NCBI RefSeq assembly: GCF_001499995.1
Contig: NZ_LQIU01000019.1
Span: forward strand, 1-64,000
Length of the DNA stretch: 64,000 nt
Origin: Mycobacterium sp. IS-1496
Lineage (GTDB): Bacteria > Actinomycetota > Actinomycetes > Mycobacteriales > Mycobacteriaceae
Direction: 5' to 3'
Under the pieces are notes generated by a model. It saw only the letters and a list, made by a program, of their open reading frames with translations. It made no database searches and was not told the origin of the DNA. Of the stretch, positions 8,234 through 17,988 are shown piece after piece; the first letter of the stretch is position 1; every line of letters starts with the position of its first letter. The translations under genes and the position numbers were made by a program.

Positions 8234-8650
8234 ATGACGCGGATGGGTGACCTTCTCGGACCGGACCCGGTGCTGCTGCCGGGTGACCCTGAAGCGGAAG
8301 CGGAACTCGACGCCAGTGAGAACCCGGCGATCGTGGCCGCGGCCCACCCGTCGGCGTCGGTCGCGTGGGCCGCGCTCGCCGAGGAGGCACTCGCCGAGGA
8401 CAAGGCCGTCACCGCCTACGCCTACGCCCGCACCGGCTACCACCGCGGACTCGACCAGCTGCGCCGCAACGGGTGGAAGGGCTTCGGGCCGGTGCCCTAC
8501 CGGCACGAGCCCAACCGCGGTTTCCTGCGCTGCGTCGCAGCCCTGGCCCGCGCGGCGGACACGATCGGCGAGACCGACGAATACCAGCGGTGCCTCGACC
8601 TGCTCGACGACTGTGACCCGTCGGCGCGGGCGGAACTCGGGCTGAGCTGA
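8234..8650 (+). CDS. DUF3151 family protein (Rv0360c-like)
   Basis: 138 residues, soluble, helical. Opens with G-D-L-L-G-P-D-P-V-L-L-P-G-D and contains Y-A-Y-A-R-T-G-Y-H-R-G-L-D-Q-L-R and G-W-K-G-F-G-P-V-P-Y, the conserved core of actinobacterial DUF3151. A TPR-like helical fold is plausible. ATG 8234 is used; an in-frame ATG at 8225 adds three residues. Divergent from the Rv0361-type gene and convergent with the cation-efflux gene (7-bp gap). No function is known. Confidence 0.85.
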   Translation: MTRMGDLLGPDPVLLPGDPEAEAELDASENPAIVAAAHPSASVAWAALAEEALAEDKAVTAYAYARTGYHRGLDQLRRNGWKGFGPVPYRHEPNRGFLRCVAALARAADTIGETDEYQRCLDLLDDCDPSARAELGLS

Positions 8651-8657
8651 GGCCCGG

Positions 8658-9557
8658 CTACCAGTCGTTGCTCTCGCAGTTGCAGTCCGCGGCGTCGCCG
8701 GGCGGCTCGACCTGCACCGTCGCATGGTCCAGGCCACGGGCGGCCAGCACCGCGCGGGCGTCGTCGAGGACCCGGGCCGAATCGCGGGATGAGGTCAGAT
8801 GCGCGGTGACGACGTCCTTGCCCGGGACCAACGTCCACACGTGCAGATCGTGCACCTCGGTCACCCCGTCGACCGCGCACAGCGCCGTCTTCAGCTCGTC
8901 GACGTCGATGTGAGCGGGGGAGGACTCCGAGAGGATCCGCAGCGCCGCACGAGCCAGTGAGATGGCCCGCGGCAACACCCACAGCGCGACGAACACCGCG
9001 ACCACGACGTCGGCGTAGGGCCAGCGGGTGGTCACGGTGACAACGCCCGCGATGAGCACTCCGATACTGCCGACCGTGTCGGCGACGACCTCCATGTAGG
9101 CGCCCTTGACGGCGAGGCTCTCCTTGGAGTGCGACCGCAGCAGGAGGACGACGACAGCGTTGGCGGCCAGCCCGGCCAGCGCGACCACGATCATCGGTAC
9201 GCCCGGCACATCCGGCGCGTCACCGAGCCGTTCGACCGCCTCGTAGAGGATGAACACCGCCACGCCCAGCAGCAGCACCGCGTTGGCGACGGCGGTGAAC
9301 ACCTCGGCGCGGTGCCAGCCGTACGTGCGGGCGGGTGAGGCGCTGCCGTGCCGGGCGAGCAGGACCGCGGTCAGCCCCATGAACATCGCGACGAGGTCGG
9401 TGAGCATGTGCCCGGCGTCGGCCAGCAGCGCGATGGAGTCGATCGACAGCGCTGTGACCAGTTCGAGCACGAAGAATGCGGTGAGGATGGCCGCGGCGAT
9501 GAGCATCCTGCTGACACGGGTGTCGGTCCCGTGGTGGTGATCGTGGCCGGCGCCCAT
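8658..9557 (-). CDS. CDF family cation efflux transporter
   Basis: 299 residues, six predicted TM helices plus a C-terminal cytoplasmic domain. It exports divalent metals (Zn, Co, Ni, Cd) by proton exchange. Visible: His-rich N-terminus (H-D-H-H-H), the TM2 metal site A-D-A-G-H-M-L-T-D, the TM5 partner E-V-V-A-D-T-V-G-S, and a C-terminal domain with V-H-D-L-H-V-W-T-L. The last residues C-N-C could bind metal. ATG 9557 is preferred over TTG 9566; there is no ribosome-binding sequence, and TAGATT about 8 bases upstream suggests a leaderless message. A palindrome overlaps this promoter. It is absent at this position in M. tuberculosis. Confidence 0.9.
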   Translation of the reverse strand: MGAGHDHHHGTDTRVSRMLIAAAILTAFFVLELVTALSIDSIALLADAGHMLTDLVAMFMGLTAVLLARHGSASPARTYGWHRAEVFTAVANAVLLLGVAVFILYEAVERLGDAPDVPGVPMIVVALAGLAANAVVVLLLRSHSKESLAVKGAYMEVVADTVGSIGVLIAGVVTVTTRWPYADVVVAVFVALWVLPRAISLARAALRILSESSPAHIDVDELKTALCAVDGVTEVHDLHVWTLVPGKDVVTAHLTSSRDSARVLDDARAVLAARGLDHATVQVEPPGDAADCNCESNDW

Positions 9558-9565
9558 GCTCAGCA

Positions 9566-9589
9566 ATCTATGCGTGAAGTCGCATATAT
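9566..9589 (-). promoter_or_regulatory. candidate ArsR/SmtB-type metal operator
   Basis: ATCTATGCG (9566-9574), spacer TGAAGT, CGCATATAT (9581-9589): arms match at 8 of 9 positions, with the inner six perfect. It overlaps the likely -10 of the cation-efflux gene, starting 9 bases from its ATG. ArsR/SmtB repressors (for example KmtR, which controls a CDF gene in M. tuberculosis) bind AT-rich imperfect palindromes of this kind. The regulator is not in the window. Confidence 0.55.
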
Positions 9590-9614
9590 CGCAAGGGGTC
9601 CGTTCGAGGGACCG

Positions 9615-10394
9615 CTACAGCCAGGCGGACCAGAAGCGCGTCAGCTGACCGCCGATCGACATCAGCGCACTTGGCACCCCGGACAATTCGGAGAGCCAGT
9701 ACACCGCGCCGAAGAACCACTGGTTGAGCGCCGGGGCGAGCAGCAGGATCAGCAGGATGAAGAAACCCCACTGCTTGACGGGAACCAGGGCGCGCTGAGT
9801 GTCCGGGGACAGATGCGGTTCGAGCGCGCCGTAGCCGTCCAGGCCGGGGACGGGCAGCATGTTCAGGACGAACGCGGTCACCTGCAGGAACCCGAGGAAC
9901 GCCAGACCGGCCCAGAACACCCCGTGCGCGGGGTCGTACAGCAGACGCGTCAGCCCCAGCAGCAGGATCGCCAGCACCAGGTTCGCGCTCGGGCCGGCGA
10001 GGCTCACCAGGGTCTTCTGGCGCGGGGTCATCCACGACGTCCGCAGGTAGACCGCCCCGCCCGGCAGACCGATCCCGCCGAGCGCGATGAACAGCACCGG
10101 CAGCCCGAGCGAGAGCATCGGATGCGAGTACTTCAACGGGTTGAGCGTCAGGTAACCGCGGATCTCGACATCGCGGTCACCGAACCGGAACGCGGTGTAG
10201 GCGTGCCCGAACTCGTGCAGCGACAGCGACACCAGCCAGCCGGCGATCACCAAGACGAACACCCCGGCGTAGGCCAGCGGCCGCACCGTGTCCGCCGCCA
10301 TCCACGCCAGGGCCCCACCGGCGACGGTGACCGCCAGGACGGCAAGGAAGACAGGGCTCGGCCGCACCGACTGGCGCAGCGGGCGGATGCTCAC
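9615..10394 (-). CDS. site-2 protease family (M50) membrane metalloprotease (Rv0359-like)
   Basis: 259 residues, polytopic. The zinc-binding H-E-F-G-H lies in a TM helix (S-L-S-L-H-E-F-G-H-A-Y). The second conserved region is N-M-L-P-V-P-G-L-D-G-Y-G, which supplies the third zinc ligand Asp. These are the M50B signatures of intramembrane proteases. GTG 10394 is the start. Located between a C26 hydrolase and the cation-efflux gene; gene order matches Rv0359 near purA. Substrate unknown; it is not the Rip1 type since no PDZ domain is present. Confidence 0.88.
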   Translation of the reverse strand: MSIRPLRQSVRPSPVFLAVLAVTVAGGALAWMAADTVRPLAYAGVFVLVIAGWLVSLSLHEFGHAYTAFRFGDRDVEIRGYLTLNPLKYSHPMLSLGLPVLFIALGGIGLPGGAVYLRTSWMTPRQKTLVSLAGPSANLVLAILLLGLTRLLYDPAHGVFWAGLAFLGFLQVTAFVLNMLPVPGLDGYGALEPHLSPDTQRALVPVKQWGFFILLILLLAPALNQWFFGAVYWLSELSGVPSALMSIGGQLTRFWSAWL

Positions 10395-10489
10395 GATTCG
10401 ACGTTACCGGCCACCACGGGGTGGCTCACCCCGCCGAGCGGACCTCGGGCGGCTCGCGCTCGGACAGCTGGTGGTATGAAACCAAGACC

Positions 10490-11167
10490 ATGAATTCGGA
10501 AACACTGCCATTGATCGGTGTCTGCGGGGTGAGCGCCACCGCCCGCTGGGGGTTCTGGGACCAGCCGGCGGTCCTCGTCGCCCAGACCTACCTGGAGGCG
10601 ATCCACCGCGCGGGCGGCCAGCCGCTGATCCTGCCTCCCTCCGCCCACGCCGACACCGACCTTCTCCTCCACACCGTCGACGCGCTCGTCCTCGCCGGGG
10701 ACGACGACATCGTGTCGGAGCGCGACGGGTTCGAGATCGAGATCGCCGGCGCCGCACTGTCCGAGGCCGTGCCGGTGCTCGGCATCTGCCGCGGACTGCA
10801 GGCCCTCACCGTCGCGGGAGGCGGCACCCTGCGCCGGGACGTCGGGGCGCAGCGACCCGACGAGGCGACGTTCCACACCGTCGACGTGACCGCCGACAGC
10901 CAGCTCGGCGGCCTCGGCTTCGCCGGCGTGCGCGAGGTGGCCTCCCACCACCGCCAGAGGGTGGCGACCGTCGGTGCGGGCGGCACGGTGACGGCGGTGT
11001 CGGCGACCGACGGTGCGATCGAAGCGGTCGAGTGGCCGGACCACCCGTTCGCCGTCGGCCTGCAATGGCACCCGCAGGATCCGTTGCTGCACAACCTGTT
11101 CGGCGCGTTGATCTCCGCCGCCACCGCACCCCTGTTCAAAGGCTCGACGCATCAGGTGCAGCCGTGA
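10490..11167 (+). CDS. class I glutamine amidotransferase-like, peptidase C26 (gamma-glutamyl-GABA hydrolase family)
   Basis: 225 residues. The nucleophile is Cys100 in L-G-I-C-R-G-L-Q and the catalytic His is His194 in L-Q-W-H-P-Q. The family's third triad residue is the Glu of H-P-E; here it is Gln196, an odd replacement that could reduce or alter hydrolase activity. The substrate-side A-S-H-H-R-Q loop is present. Members remove gamma-glutamyl groups from amines. ATG 10490 is the only reasonable start. Divergent from the M50 protease gene and convergent with the Rv0358-like gene. It is an insertion relative to M. tuberculosis gene order. Confidence 0.82.
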   Translation: MNSETLPLIGVCGVSATARWGFWDQPAVLVAQTYLEAIHRAGGQPLILPPSAHADTDLLLHTVDALVLAGDDDIVSERDGFEIEIAGAALSEAVPVLGICRGLQALTVAGGGTLRRDVGAQRPDEATFHTVDVTADSQLGGLGFAGVREVASHHRQRVATVGAGGTVTAVSATDGAIEAVEWPDHPFAVGLQWHPQDPLLHNLFGALISAATAPLFKGSTHQVQP

Positions 11168-11186
11168 TGGCGGGACCGTCTCGGCG

Positions 11187-11801
11187 TCAGCCGACGCGCA
11201 GCCAGCCCTCGGTGTGGCGGTAGAACGTCGACCGCTTCACCTCGCGCGCGCCGTCGACGCCGTCGCGGACCACCCGCGCGCCCGTGGTCCCCAACTGGGC
11301 GGCCCGCCCGGCCACCCAGCGGTGGGGCCGTCCGCGCCCGGACAGCACGGCCGCCCGCAGCCCCGGCATCTGCGCCGTCGGTTCGATGCGGACACCCGCG
11401 ACGTGACCGGAGAACAGCGTGGTGTCGTCGACCACGCCCTCACCGAACAGATCCTCGCCGGTGCCCCGCCACTCGGCGTGCCCGACGATCGCGATCCCGG
11501 CGTCGTCCCTGATCAGCGGCACCCGCCGGGCCGTGCCCGCCAGCGCCCTGCGCGTCCCGAGCCACCCCCGCGCGGCGGCCAGCTCGACGCCGAGCCGCTC
11601 GGTGCGCATCAGCCGCGTCAGCGCTGTCGCCAGGTCCGCGTCGGAGCCCACGACGATGAGCCGGCGGGCGCCGGCCGCGGCCGCGTCGACGTCCGCCGTA
11701 CCGCCCACGTCCACGGTCTTTAGACCGGTCAGCCCGCGGGGCACGTCGTGTCCGCCGAACCGGAGGACGACGACGCCCCCGGCCCTGTCTCTGGCACTCA
11801 A
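11187..11801 (-). CDS. conserved actinobacterial protein (Rv0358-like)
   Basis: 204 residues, no TM segment or signal. It contains R-R-L-I-V-V-G-S-D-A-D-L-A-T-A-L-T-R-L-M near residues 46-65 and R-G-R-P-H-R-W-V-A-G-R-A near the end. The TTG at 11801 is chosen because GGGAGGATC (complement of 11806-11814) sits just upstream, a strong ribosome-binding site. Immediately divergent from purA, as Rv0358 is from Rv0357c. The N-terminal half reads like a diacylglycerol-kinase-like or Rossmann-type fold, but I would not assign a function. Confidence 0.75.
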   Translation of the reverse strand: MSARDRAGGVVVLRFGGHDVPRGLTGLKTVDVGGTADVDAAAAGARRLIVVGSDADLATALTRLMRTERLGVELAAARGWLGTRRALAGTARRVPLIRDDAGIAIVGHAEWRGTGEDLFGEGVVDDTTLFSGHVAGVRIEPTAQMPGLRAAVLSGRGRPHRWVAGRAAQLGTTGARVVRDGVDGAREVKRSTFYRHTEGWLRVG

Positions 11802-11868
11802 GAGCGATCCTCCCGACCTGCTGGGATAGGGTGTGTCACCGGCTGCACCACATCAAGCGGGAGATTAA

Positions 11869-13166
<1,298 letters not shown>

Positions 13167-13167
<1 letters not shown>

Positions 13168-13814
13168 TGGCGTCTGACTACGGGCTCGATCCGCGGCGCG
13201 TCGACCCGGAGTACGACCGCCACGGCGGGTTCCCGTTATTCGAAGCCGCCGAACCCGGACCCGGTTTCGAGCGGTTCCTCACCGCGATGCGGCGGGCGCA
13301 GGATCTGGCCGTATCGGTCGACCCGGACCGCGACACCTGGGATGAGGCCGCCGACCGGGTCGAGGAACTGGTCAAGCTGCTGGACCCGTACCAGGCCGGT
13401 GAGGGGGTCGGCCCGGCCAACCGGGTGCCGTCGCTGCCGGGAGCGGGCAGCCTGCTGATGCCGCCGTGGACGGTGACCAGGTTCGAGGCAGACGGCGTCG
13501 AGTTGGAGGTCACGTTCAGCCGCTACCACGTGGGCGGGAACTCCGCGGTGCACGGCGGTGTGCTGCCCCTGCTGTTCGACTCGATGTTCGGCATGGTCAT
13601 CCATGCGACCGGCCGTCCGATCAGCCGCACCGCGTTCCTGCACGTGGACTACCGCAACGTGACCCCGATCGACACCGTGCTGACGGCTCGGGGCTGGCTG
13701 CGAGAAGCCGAGGGGCGCAAGGCTTTCGTCAACGCCGAACTGCGCGACGGCGCCGACACGCTGCTGGCGGAGGCGAACGGCCTGATGATCCGGCTGCTGC
13801 CCGGACAGCCCTGA
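13167..13814 (+). CDS. PaaI-type hotdog thioesterase family protein (Rv0356c-like)
   Basis: 215 residues. An N-terminal helical region of about 110 residues precedes a hotdog domain. The hotdog signature H-G-G-V-L-P-L-L-F-D-S-M-F-G is near residues 131-144 and F-L-H-V-D-Y-R-N-V-T-P-I-D follows. Such enzymes hydrolyse acyl-CoA thioesters; the Asp in D-S-M-F-G is where the catalytic acid is expected. ATG shares a base with the purA stop (TGATG), so it is translationally coupled. Position matches Rv0356c. Substrate unknown. Confidence 0.8.
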
Positions 13815-13818
13815 CCGC

Positions 13819-14487
13819 ATGACCGGACCCCAACCGCACCGGATGTCGACGCCGAAGGCCGCGGCGTTCGCCGGAGTGGTCTTCGCGCTGCTGTTCGGCG
13901 CGGCGCTCATCCTGATCCGCACGTCGCTTCCGGAAGGCGCCGAACCCGGCTCCCAGTGGATCGACGGGAGCAGTCACCGGTTACGGGTGGCGGCGATGCT
14001 CATGCCGTTCGCCGGCATCGCGTTCCTGTGGTTCATCGGCGTGATCCGCGACGGGTTCGGCCGGTACGAGGACAGGTTCTTCTCGACGGTGTTCCTCGGC
14101 AGCGGGCTGCTGTTCCTGGCGACGATGTTCGTCGCCGCCGGCGTGGGCGCGGGCCTGGAGTCGATGAGCGGGCACACCGGCGAACCGGGTTCCGACGTGG
14201 CCCTGCTCGGGCAGACGGTGCTGCTGTCCATCTCGAAGACCTACGCGCTGCGGATGGCCGCGGTGTTCATGATCTCGCTGGCCACGATCTGGCTGCGCAG
14301 CGGTCTGATGCCGAGGCCGCTGGTCTACGGAACCTATCTCGTCGCGCTGGCGCTGATGGCGGCCGCGGAGGTCAGCATGTGGCTCACCCTGGCGTTCCCG
14401 GCATGGGTGTTGGTCATCAGCGCATTGTTGTTGCGCCGCAGGTTCACTCCTGAGCCACCCGCAGCGCCGTCGCCGGACACAGCTTGA
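13819..14487 (+). CDS. polytopic membrane protein, unknown function
   Basis: 222 residues with about five hydrophobic helices: near residues 15-35, 55-75, 88-110, 135-160 and 170-205. The first loop holds R-T-S-L-P-E-G-A-E-P-G-S and W-I-D-G-S-S-H-R-L-R. No enzymatic motif is seen. It is 4 bp after the thioesterase gene, so the third gene of the purA transcript. Its 3' end overlaps the convergent ferredoxin gene by 44 bp. Confidence 0.75.
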   Translation: MTGPQPHRMSTPKAAAFAGVVFALLFGAALILIRTSLPEGAEPGSQWIDGSSHRLRVAAMLMPFAGIAFLWFIGVIRDGFGRYEDRFFSTVFLGSGLLFLATMFVAAGVGAGLESMSGHTGEPGSDVALLGQTVLLSISKTYALRMAAVFMISLATIWLRSGLMPRPLVYGTYLVALALMAAAEVSMWLTLAFPAWVLVISALLLRRRFTPEPPAAPSPDTA

Positions 14488-14638
14488 CCGCTTCCCGGGC
14501 GTGCTCCTGCTCGCCCTCGGGCACCGGGTCGGTCAGCAGGACGACGATGCCGTCGTCGTCCTGGTCGAACACCTCCGGTGCGGCCATCACACAGTTGCCC
14601 GCGCTGATGCACACATCGCGGTCCGCGTCGATCCTCAT
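14444..14638 (-). CDS. [3Fe-4S]-type ferredoxin, partner of the upstream CYP
   Basis: 64 residues. Cluster cysteines are Cys10, Cys16 and Cys54 (C-I-S-A-G-N-C and L-C-P-A); the position that would carry a fourth Cys is not Cys, as in mycobacterial P450 ferredoxins. It delivers electrons to the cytochrome P450 encoded 7 bp upstream in the same operon. ATG 14638 matches the family N-terminus M-R-I-D-A-D-R-D-V-C. An upstream in-frame extension is just CYP coding sequence in another frame. Confidence 0.93.
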   Translation of the reverse strand: MRIDADRDVCISAGNCVMAAPEVFDQDDDGIVVLLTDPVPEGEQEHAREAVKLCPATALRVAQE

Positions 14639-14645
14639 CGCATCA

Positions 14646-15851
14646 TCACCATCCCACCAGCAGCGACCGTAACCCGTAGATGAAGTGGAACGACCGGAAC
14701 TCGACATCGTCGAACGGCTCGGCCAGCGTCAGCGTCGGGAAGCGGCGCAGCAGCGCGGGGAACGCGATCCGCATCTCCATGCGGGCCAGCGGCGCACCGA
14801 GGCAGTGGTGCACACCGTGGCCGAACGCGAGGTGACCGGGTGCGCCACGGCCGATGTCGAGCGATTCCGGCGCGTCGACGAAACTCGGGTCCCGGTTGGC
14901 CGACGGCAGTGAGACGAACACCAACTGCCCCTGGGGAATCGGCACGCCGGCCACCTCGACGTCGGTGGTGGTGATCCGCGGGATGCCGCTGTGCACGATC
15001 GACAGCCAGCGGAGCAGCTCCTCGACCGCGGGACCGACCGCGTCGGGGTCGTCGCGCACGGCCGCGAGCTGCTCGGGGTGGCGCAGCAGCGCCAACACCC
15101 CGAGGCCGAGCATGTTGGAGGTGGTCTCGTGCCCGGCGAGTAGCAGCAGCCCCGCGATGCCGACCAGTTCGTCGTCGGTCAGCTCGTCGCCGTGTTCGCG
15201 CACCAGCATGCCGAGGATGTCGTCGCCCGGTGTGCGGCGGGCGCGGCTCACCAGCGAGTGCATGTATTCGCGGCCCTGCCGGGCCAGCTCGAACCGCTCG
15301 GGGATCGGCAGGGACAGGTCGAGCTGACGGGCGCTGCGGCGCTGGAAGTCCTCCCGGTCGGCGTACGGCACGCCGAGCAGTTCGCAGATCACCAGCGACG
15401 GGATGGGCAACGCGAAGGCGGCCACCAGATCGGTCGGCGGACCGGCCTTCTCCATCGCGTCGAGGTGTTCGTCGACGATCGCCACGATCCGCGGTTCCAG
15501 CCGGTTGATCCGGCGCAGCGTGAACTCGGGGGTGAGCATGCGGCGCAGCCGCTGGTGTTCGGGCGGATCGTTGGCGAGCAGGTTGCCCGCGGCGGCGCGC
15601 GCCTGCTCCCCGTCGGGCACGGCGGGGGCACCCGGGACGACGAATCCGGGTGGGCGGGTGTTGGAGAACCGTTCGTGGTCGGCGAGGACGGCCTTGACGT
15701 CGTCGTGGCGGGTCACCAGGTAGACGTCCATGCCGAACGCGTTCTTGGCGACCCGCACTCCCGCCGACTCCCGGATCTCGCGCAGCTCCGCCGTCGGGTC
15801 GAAACCGGTGCGCCGCATGTGCAGTGGCGGAAGGGCCGGGGCAGCCGTCAT
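14646..15851 (-). CDS. cytochrome P450
   Basis: 401 residues, soluble bacterial class I P450. I-helix oxygen-binding motif A-G-H-E-T-T-S, the E-x-x-R pair in V-E-E-L-L-R-W, and the haem loop F-G-H-G-V-H-H-C-L-G with the axial Cys near residue 350. It resembles the CYP105/CYP107 group; family naming needs an alignment. The substrate is unknown. It precedes its ferredoxin and follows the MmpL gene (53-bp gap) on the same strand, so it is probably under the MarR regulator at 17989. ATG 15851 gives the normal N-terminus. Confidence 0.95.
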   Translation of the reverse strand: MTAAPALPPLHMRRTGFDPTAELREIRESAGVRVAKNAFGMDVYLVTRHDDVKAVLADHERFSNTRPPGFVVPGAPAVPDGEQARAAAGNLLANDPPEHQRLRRMLTPEFTLRRINRLEPRIVAIVDEHLDAMEKAGPPTDLVAAFALPIPSLVICELLGVPYADREDFQRRSARQLDLSLPIPERFELARQGREYMHSLVSRARRTPGDDILGMLVREHGDELTDDELVGIAGLLLLAGHETTSNMLGLGVLALLRHPEQLAAVRDDPDAVGPAVEELLRWLSIVHSGIPRITTTDVEVAGVPIPQGQLVFVSLPSANRDPSFVDAPESLDIGRGAPGHLAFGHGVHHCLGAPLARMEMRIAFPALLRRFPTLTLAEPFDDVEFRSFHFIYGLRSLLVGW

Positions 15852-15904
15852 ACCTACCGAACGTACGCCCGGTGGAGCGGGTGCACGACCGCCGAAGTGT
15901 GGGG

Positions 15905-17938
15905 TCAGGGCGACGCGCGCAGTGCGGGCCACCAGATCTTCGGTCCGATCACCGTGAACAGGGCCGGGATGATGACCGTGCGCACCAGGAAGGTGTCGAG
16001 CAGGATGCCCAGGCCGACGATGATGCCCAGCTGGGTGAGCACGATCAGCGGCAGCACGCCGAGGACACAGAACACCGCGGCCAGCACGATGCCCGCGCTG
16101 GTGATGACGGCGCCGGTCGCCGAGACCGCGCGCACGATGCCCTGGCGCGTGCCGTGTTCCGGCGTCTCCTCCCGGGCGCGGGTGACCAGGAAGATCGTGT
16201 AGTCCACGCCGAGCGCCACCAGGAACAGGAACGCGAACAGCGGCGTCGTGTCGTCGAGCGCCGGGAAGCCGAACAGGTGCACGCTGGCCCAGCCGCCCAG
16301 ACCCAGCGCGGCCAGGGCGCTGAGCACGGTCACCCCAACGAGGATCAGCGGCGCGAGCGCCGAGCGCAACAGGACGTACAGCACCACGAGGACGACGGCG
16401 AGGATCGTCGGGATCACGACCATGCGGTCACGCCCGGCGGCGCTGCTGATGTCGCGGGCCTGTGCGTCGGAACCGCCGACCAGCGCCGACGAGTCCACCG
16501 CGTGCACGTTGTCGCGCAGCGTGTCGATGGTCGAGAACGCCTCGTCGGAGGCGGGTTCGGCGGACAGCACCACCGACCACTGCGTCAGCCCGGTCGGGGA
16601 GGTGCCCGCCGGGTTCGCCGACACGACGCCCCTGGTGTCGGCGATGGCGCGCTGGAGCTCGTTCGTCTTGTCCGACGGGCCGACGACGCGGGTGGGATCG
16701 GTCAGCCCGCTCGGGAAGTGGTCGGCCAGGGTCTCGTAGCCGGTCACCGATTCGGCCTGCACCCGGAACTGCTCGGTCTGCGTCAGCCCGATCGGGGTGA
16801 ACAGCAGACCCGTGCACAGCACGGCGAGCGTGCCGATCGACAACACGGCGACGCGGACGGGGCGGCGCGCCACACCGTCGGCGATGCGGTGCCACACCCC
16901 GCTGTCGGTGAGTGGCGCGGCGCCCTCCCTGGGGATGAACGGCCAGAACAGTCTCTTTCCGAACAACCGCAGCAGCGCGGGCAGCACCAGCAGCACGAAG
17001 ACCGCCGCGACCACCAGACCGGCGGCGGCCTGCACGCCGAGGGCGCGGGTGCTCGGCGCCGACGCGAACACCAGCGTGAGCAGGGCCAGCACCACGGTGG
17101 CGTTGCTGGCCAGGATGGCCGGCCCCGCGGCGCGCACGGCGACGGTGAGCGCTTCGCGGTGGTCGCTGTGGCGGCCCAACTCCTCCCGGTACCGGGAGAT
17201 CAGCAGCAACGCGTAGTTGGTGCCCGCGCCGAACACCAGGACGCTGGTGATGCCGGAGGTCGAGCCGTCGGGGGTCATACCGACGGCCTCGGCGATCGCG
17301 GTGCCCACCAGGGCGGCCACCCGGTCGGCGAATCCGATCACCGCCAACGGCACCAGGAACAGCACCGGCGAGCGGTACGTCACGATCAGCAGCAGCGCCA
17401 CGACGGCGGCCGTCACCGCCAGCAGGGTGATGTTGGCGCCGGAGAACGAGTTGGCGATGTCGGCGCCGAACGCCGGCCCGCCGGTCACCTCGGCCCGCAG
17501 ATCGCCCGGCAGCCCGTCGGCGGCGGCCTCCCGTAGGCCTTTGACCGCGTCGGTGAGGTCGAACCCGGACAGGTCACCGGCGAGCGGGACGGTGGCGATG
17601 GCCGCCTCGTCGTCCTCGGAGACCAGCACCGGAGGTCCGGCCGGCGCGCTGCCCGCGCCGGCGAGCATGCGCTGGCGCGCCTCCTCGGTGGCGGTGACGT
17701 CGGAGGGGGACAGAGGAGCGCCGTCGGTGCGGGTCACCACCAGGATCACCGGGGCCTGATCGCCGCCGGGGAATTCGCTGCGCAGGGCGTTGACCTTGGC
17801 GGACTCCGCATCCGCAGGCACCGAGACCGGTGACTGGGAGCTCGACTCACCACCGCTGAGTACGCCCATCAGCCCACCGGACACGAGTACCACCAGCAAC
17901 GCCACGACCCAGGAGAAACGACCCGCCATACCGACCAT
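15905..17938 (-). CDS. MmpL/RND-type transporter (short MMPL family)
   Basis: 677 residues, about 12 TM helices in the two-half RND layout: TM1, an extracytoplasmic loop to about residue 155, five TM helices, a second loop around residues 375-530, then five TM helices. Features include L-V-F-G-A-G-T-N-Y-A-L-L-L-I-S-R-Y-R-E-E-L in the first half and L-G-V-D-Y-T-I-F-L-V-T-R-A-R-E-E in the second, the conserved MMPL Asp/Tyr pairs. It is shorter than lipid-exporting MmpL3 (about 940), lacking the large C-terminal tail. Divergent from MarR and upstream of CYP and ferredoxin, which suggests drug or lipid efflux. ATG 17929 is an alternative start. Confidence 0.9.
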   Translation of the reverse strand: MVGMAGRFSWVVALLVVLVSGGLMGVLSGGESSSQSPVSVPADAESAKVNALRSEFPGGDQAPVILVVTRTDGAPLSPSDVTATEEARQRMLAGAGSAPAGPPVLVSEDDEAAIATVPLAGDLSGFDLTDAVKGLREAAADGLPGDLRAEVTGGPAFGADIANSFSGANITLLAVTAAVVALLLIVTYRSPVLFLVPLAVIGFADRVAALVGTAIAEAVGMTPDGSTSGITSVLVFGAGTNYALLLISRYREELGRHSDHREALTVAVRAAGPAILASNATVVLALLTLVFASAPSTRALGVQAAAGLVVAAVFVLLVLPALLRLFGKRLFWPFIPREGAAPLTDSGVWHRIADGVARRPVRVAVLSIGTLAVLCTGLLFTPIGLTQTEQFRVQAESVTGYETLADHFPSGLTDPTRVVGPSDKTNELQRAIADTRGVVSANPAGTSPTGLTQWSVVLSAEPASDEAFSTIDTLRDNVHAVDSSALVGGSDAQARDISSAAGRDRMVVIPTILAVVLVVLYVLLRSALAPLILVGVTVLSALAALGLGGWASVHLFGFPALDDTTPLFAFLFLVALGVDYTIFLVTRAREETPEHGTRQGIVRAVSATGAVITSAGIVLAAVFCVLGVLPLIVLTQLGIIVGLGILLDTFLVRTVIIPALFTVIGPKIWWPALRASP

Positions 17939-17950
17939 TATTGCCGATAT

Positions 17951-17963
17951 TTCAGAAACTGAA
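17951..17963. promoter_or_regulatory. palindrome between mmpL and marR, candidate MarR operator
   Basis: TTCAGAAACTGAA (17951-17963) is a perfect 5-3-5 inverted repeat, extended on both sides by GAT...ATC. It lies between the divergent starts at 17938 and 17989 and just upstream of TATCCT (about 17976-17981), a likely -10 for a leaderless marR message. MarR proteins usually bind such operators and repress both sides. Confidence 0.65.
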
Positions 17964-17988
17964 CATCTGGCCGACCTATCCTCATCGG

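Noticed and set aside
9348-10493. 381-codon plus-strand open frame over the cation-efflux and M50 genes
   Set aside because: High-GC shadow with Gln/Arg/His-rich nonsense composition; the minus-strand proteins are recognisable.
15824-17536. 570-codon plus-strand open frame
   Set aside because: Antisense shadow of the MmpL gene.
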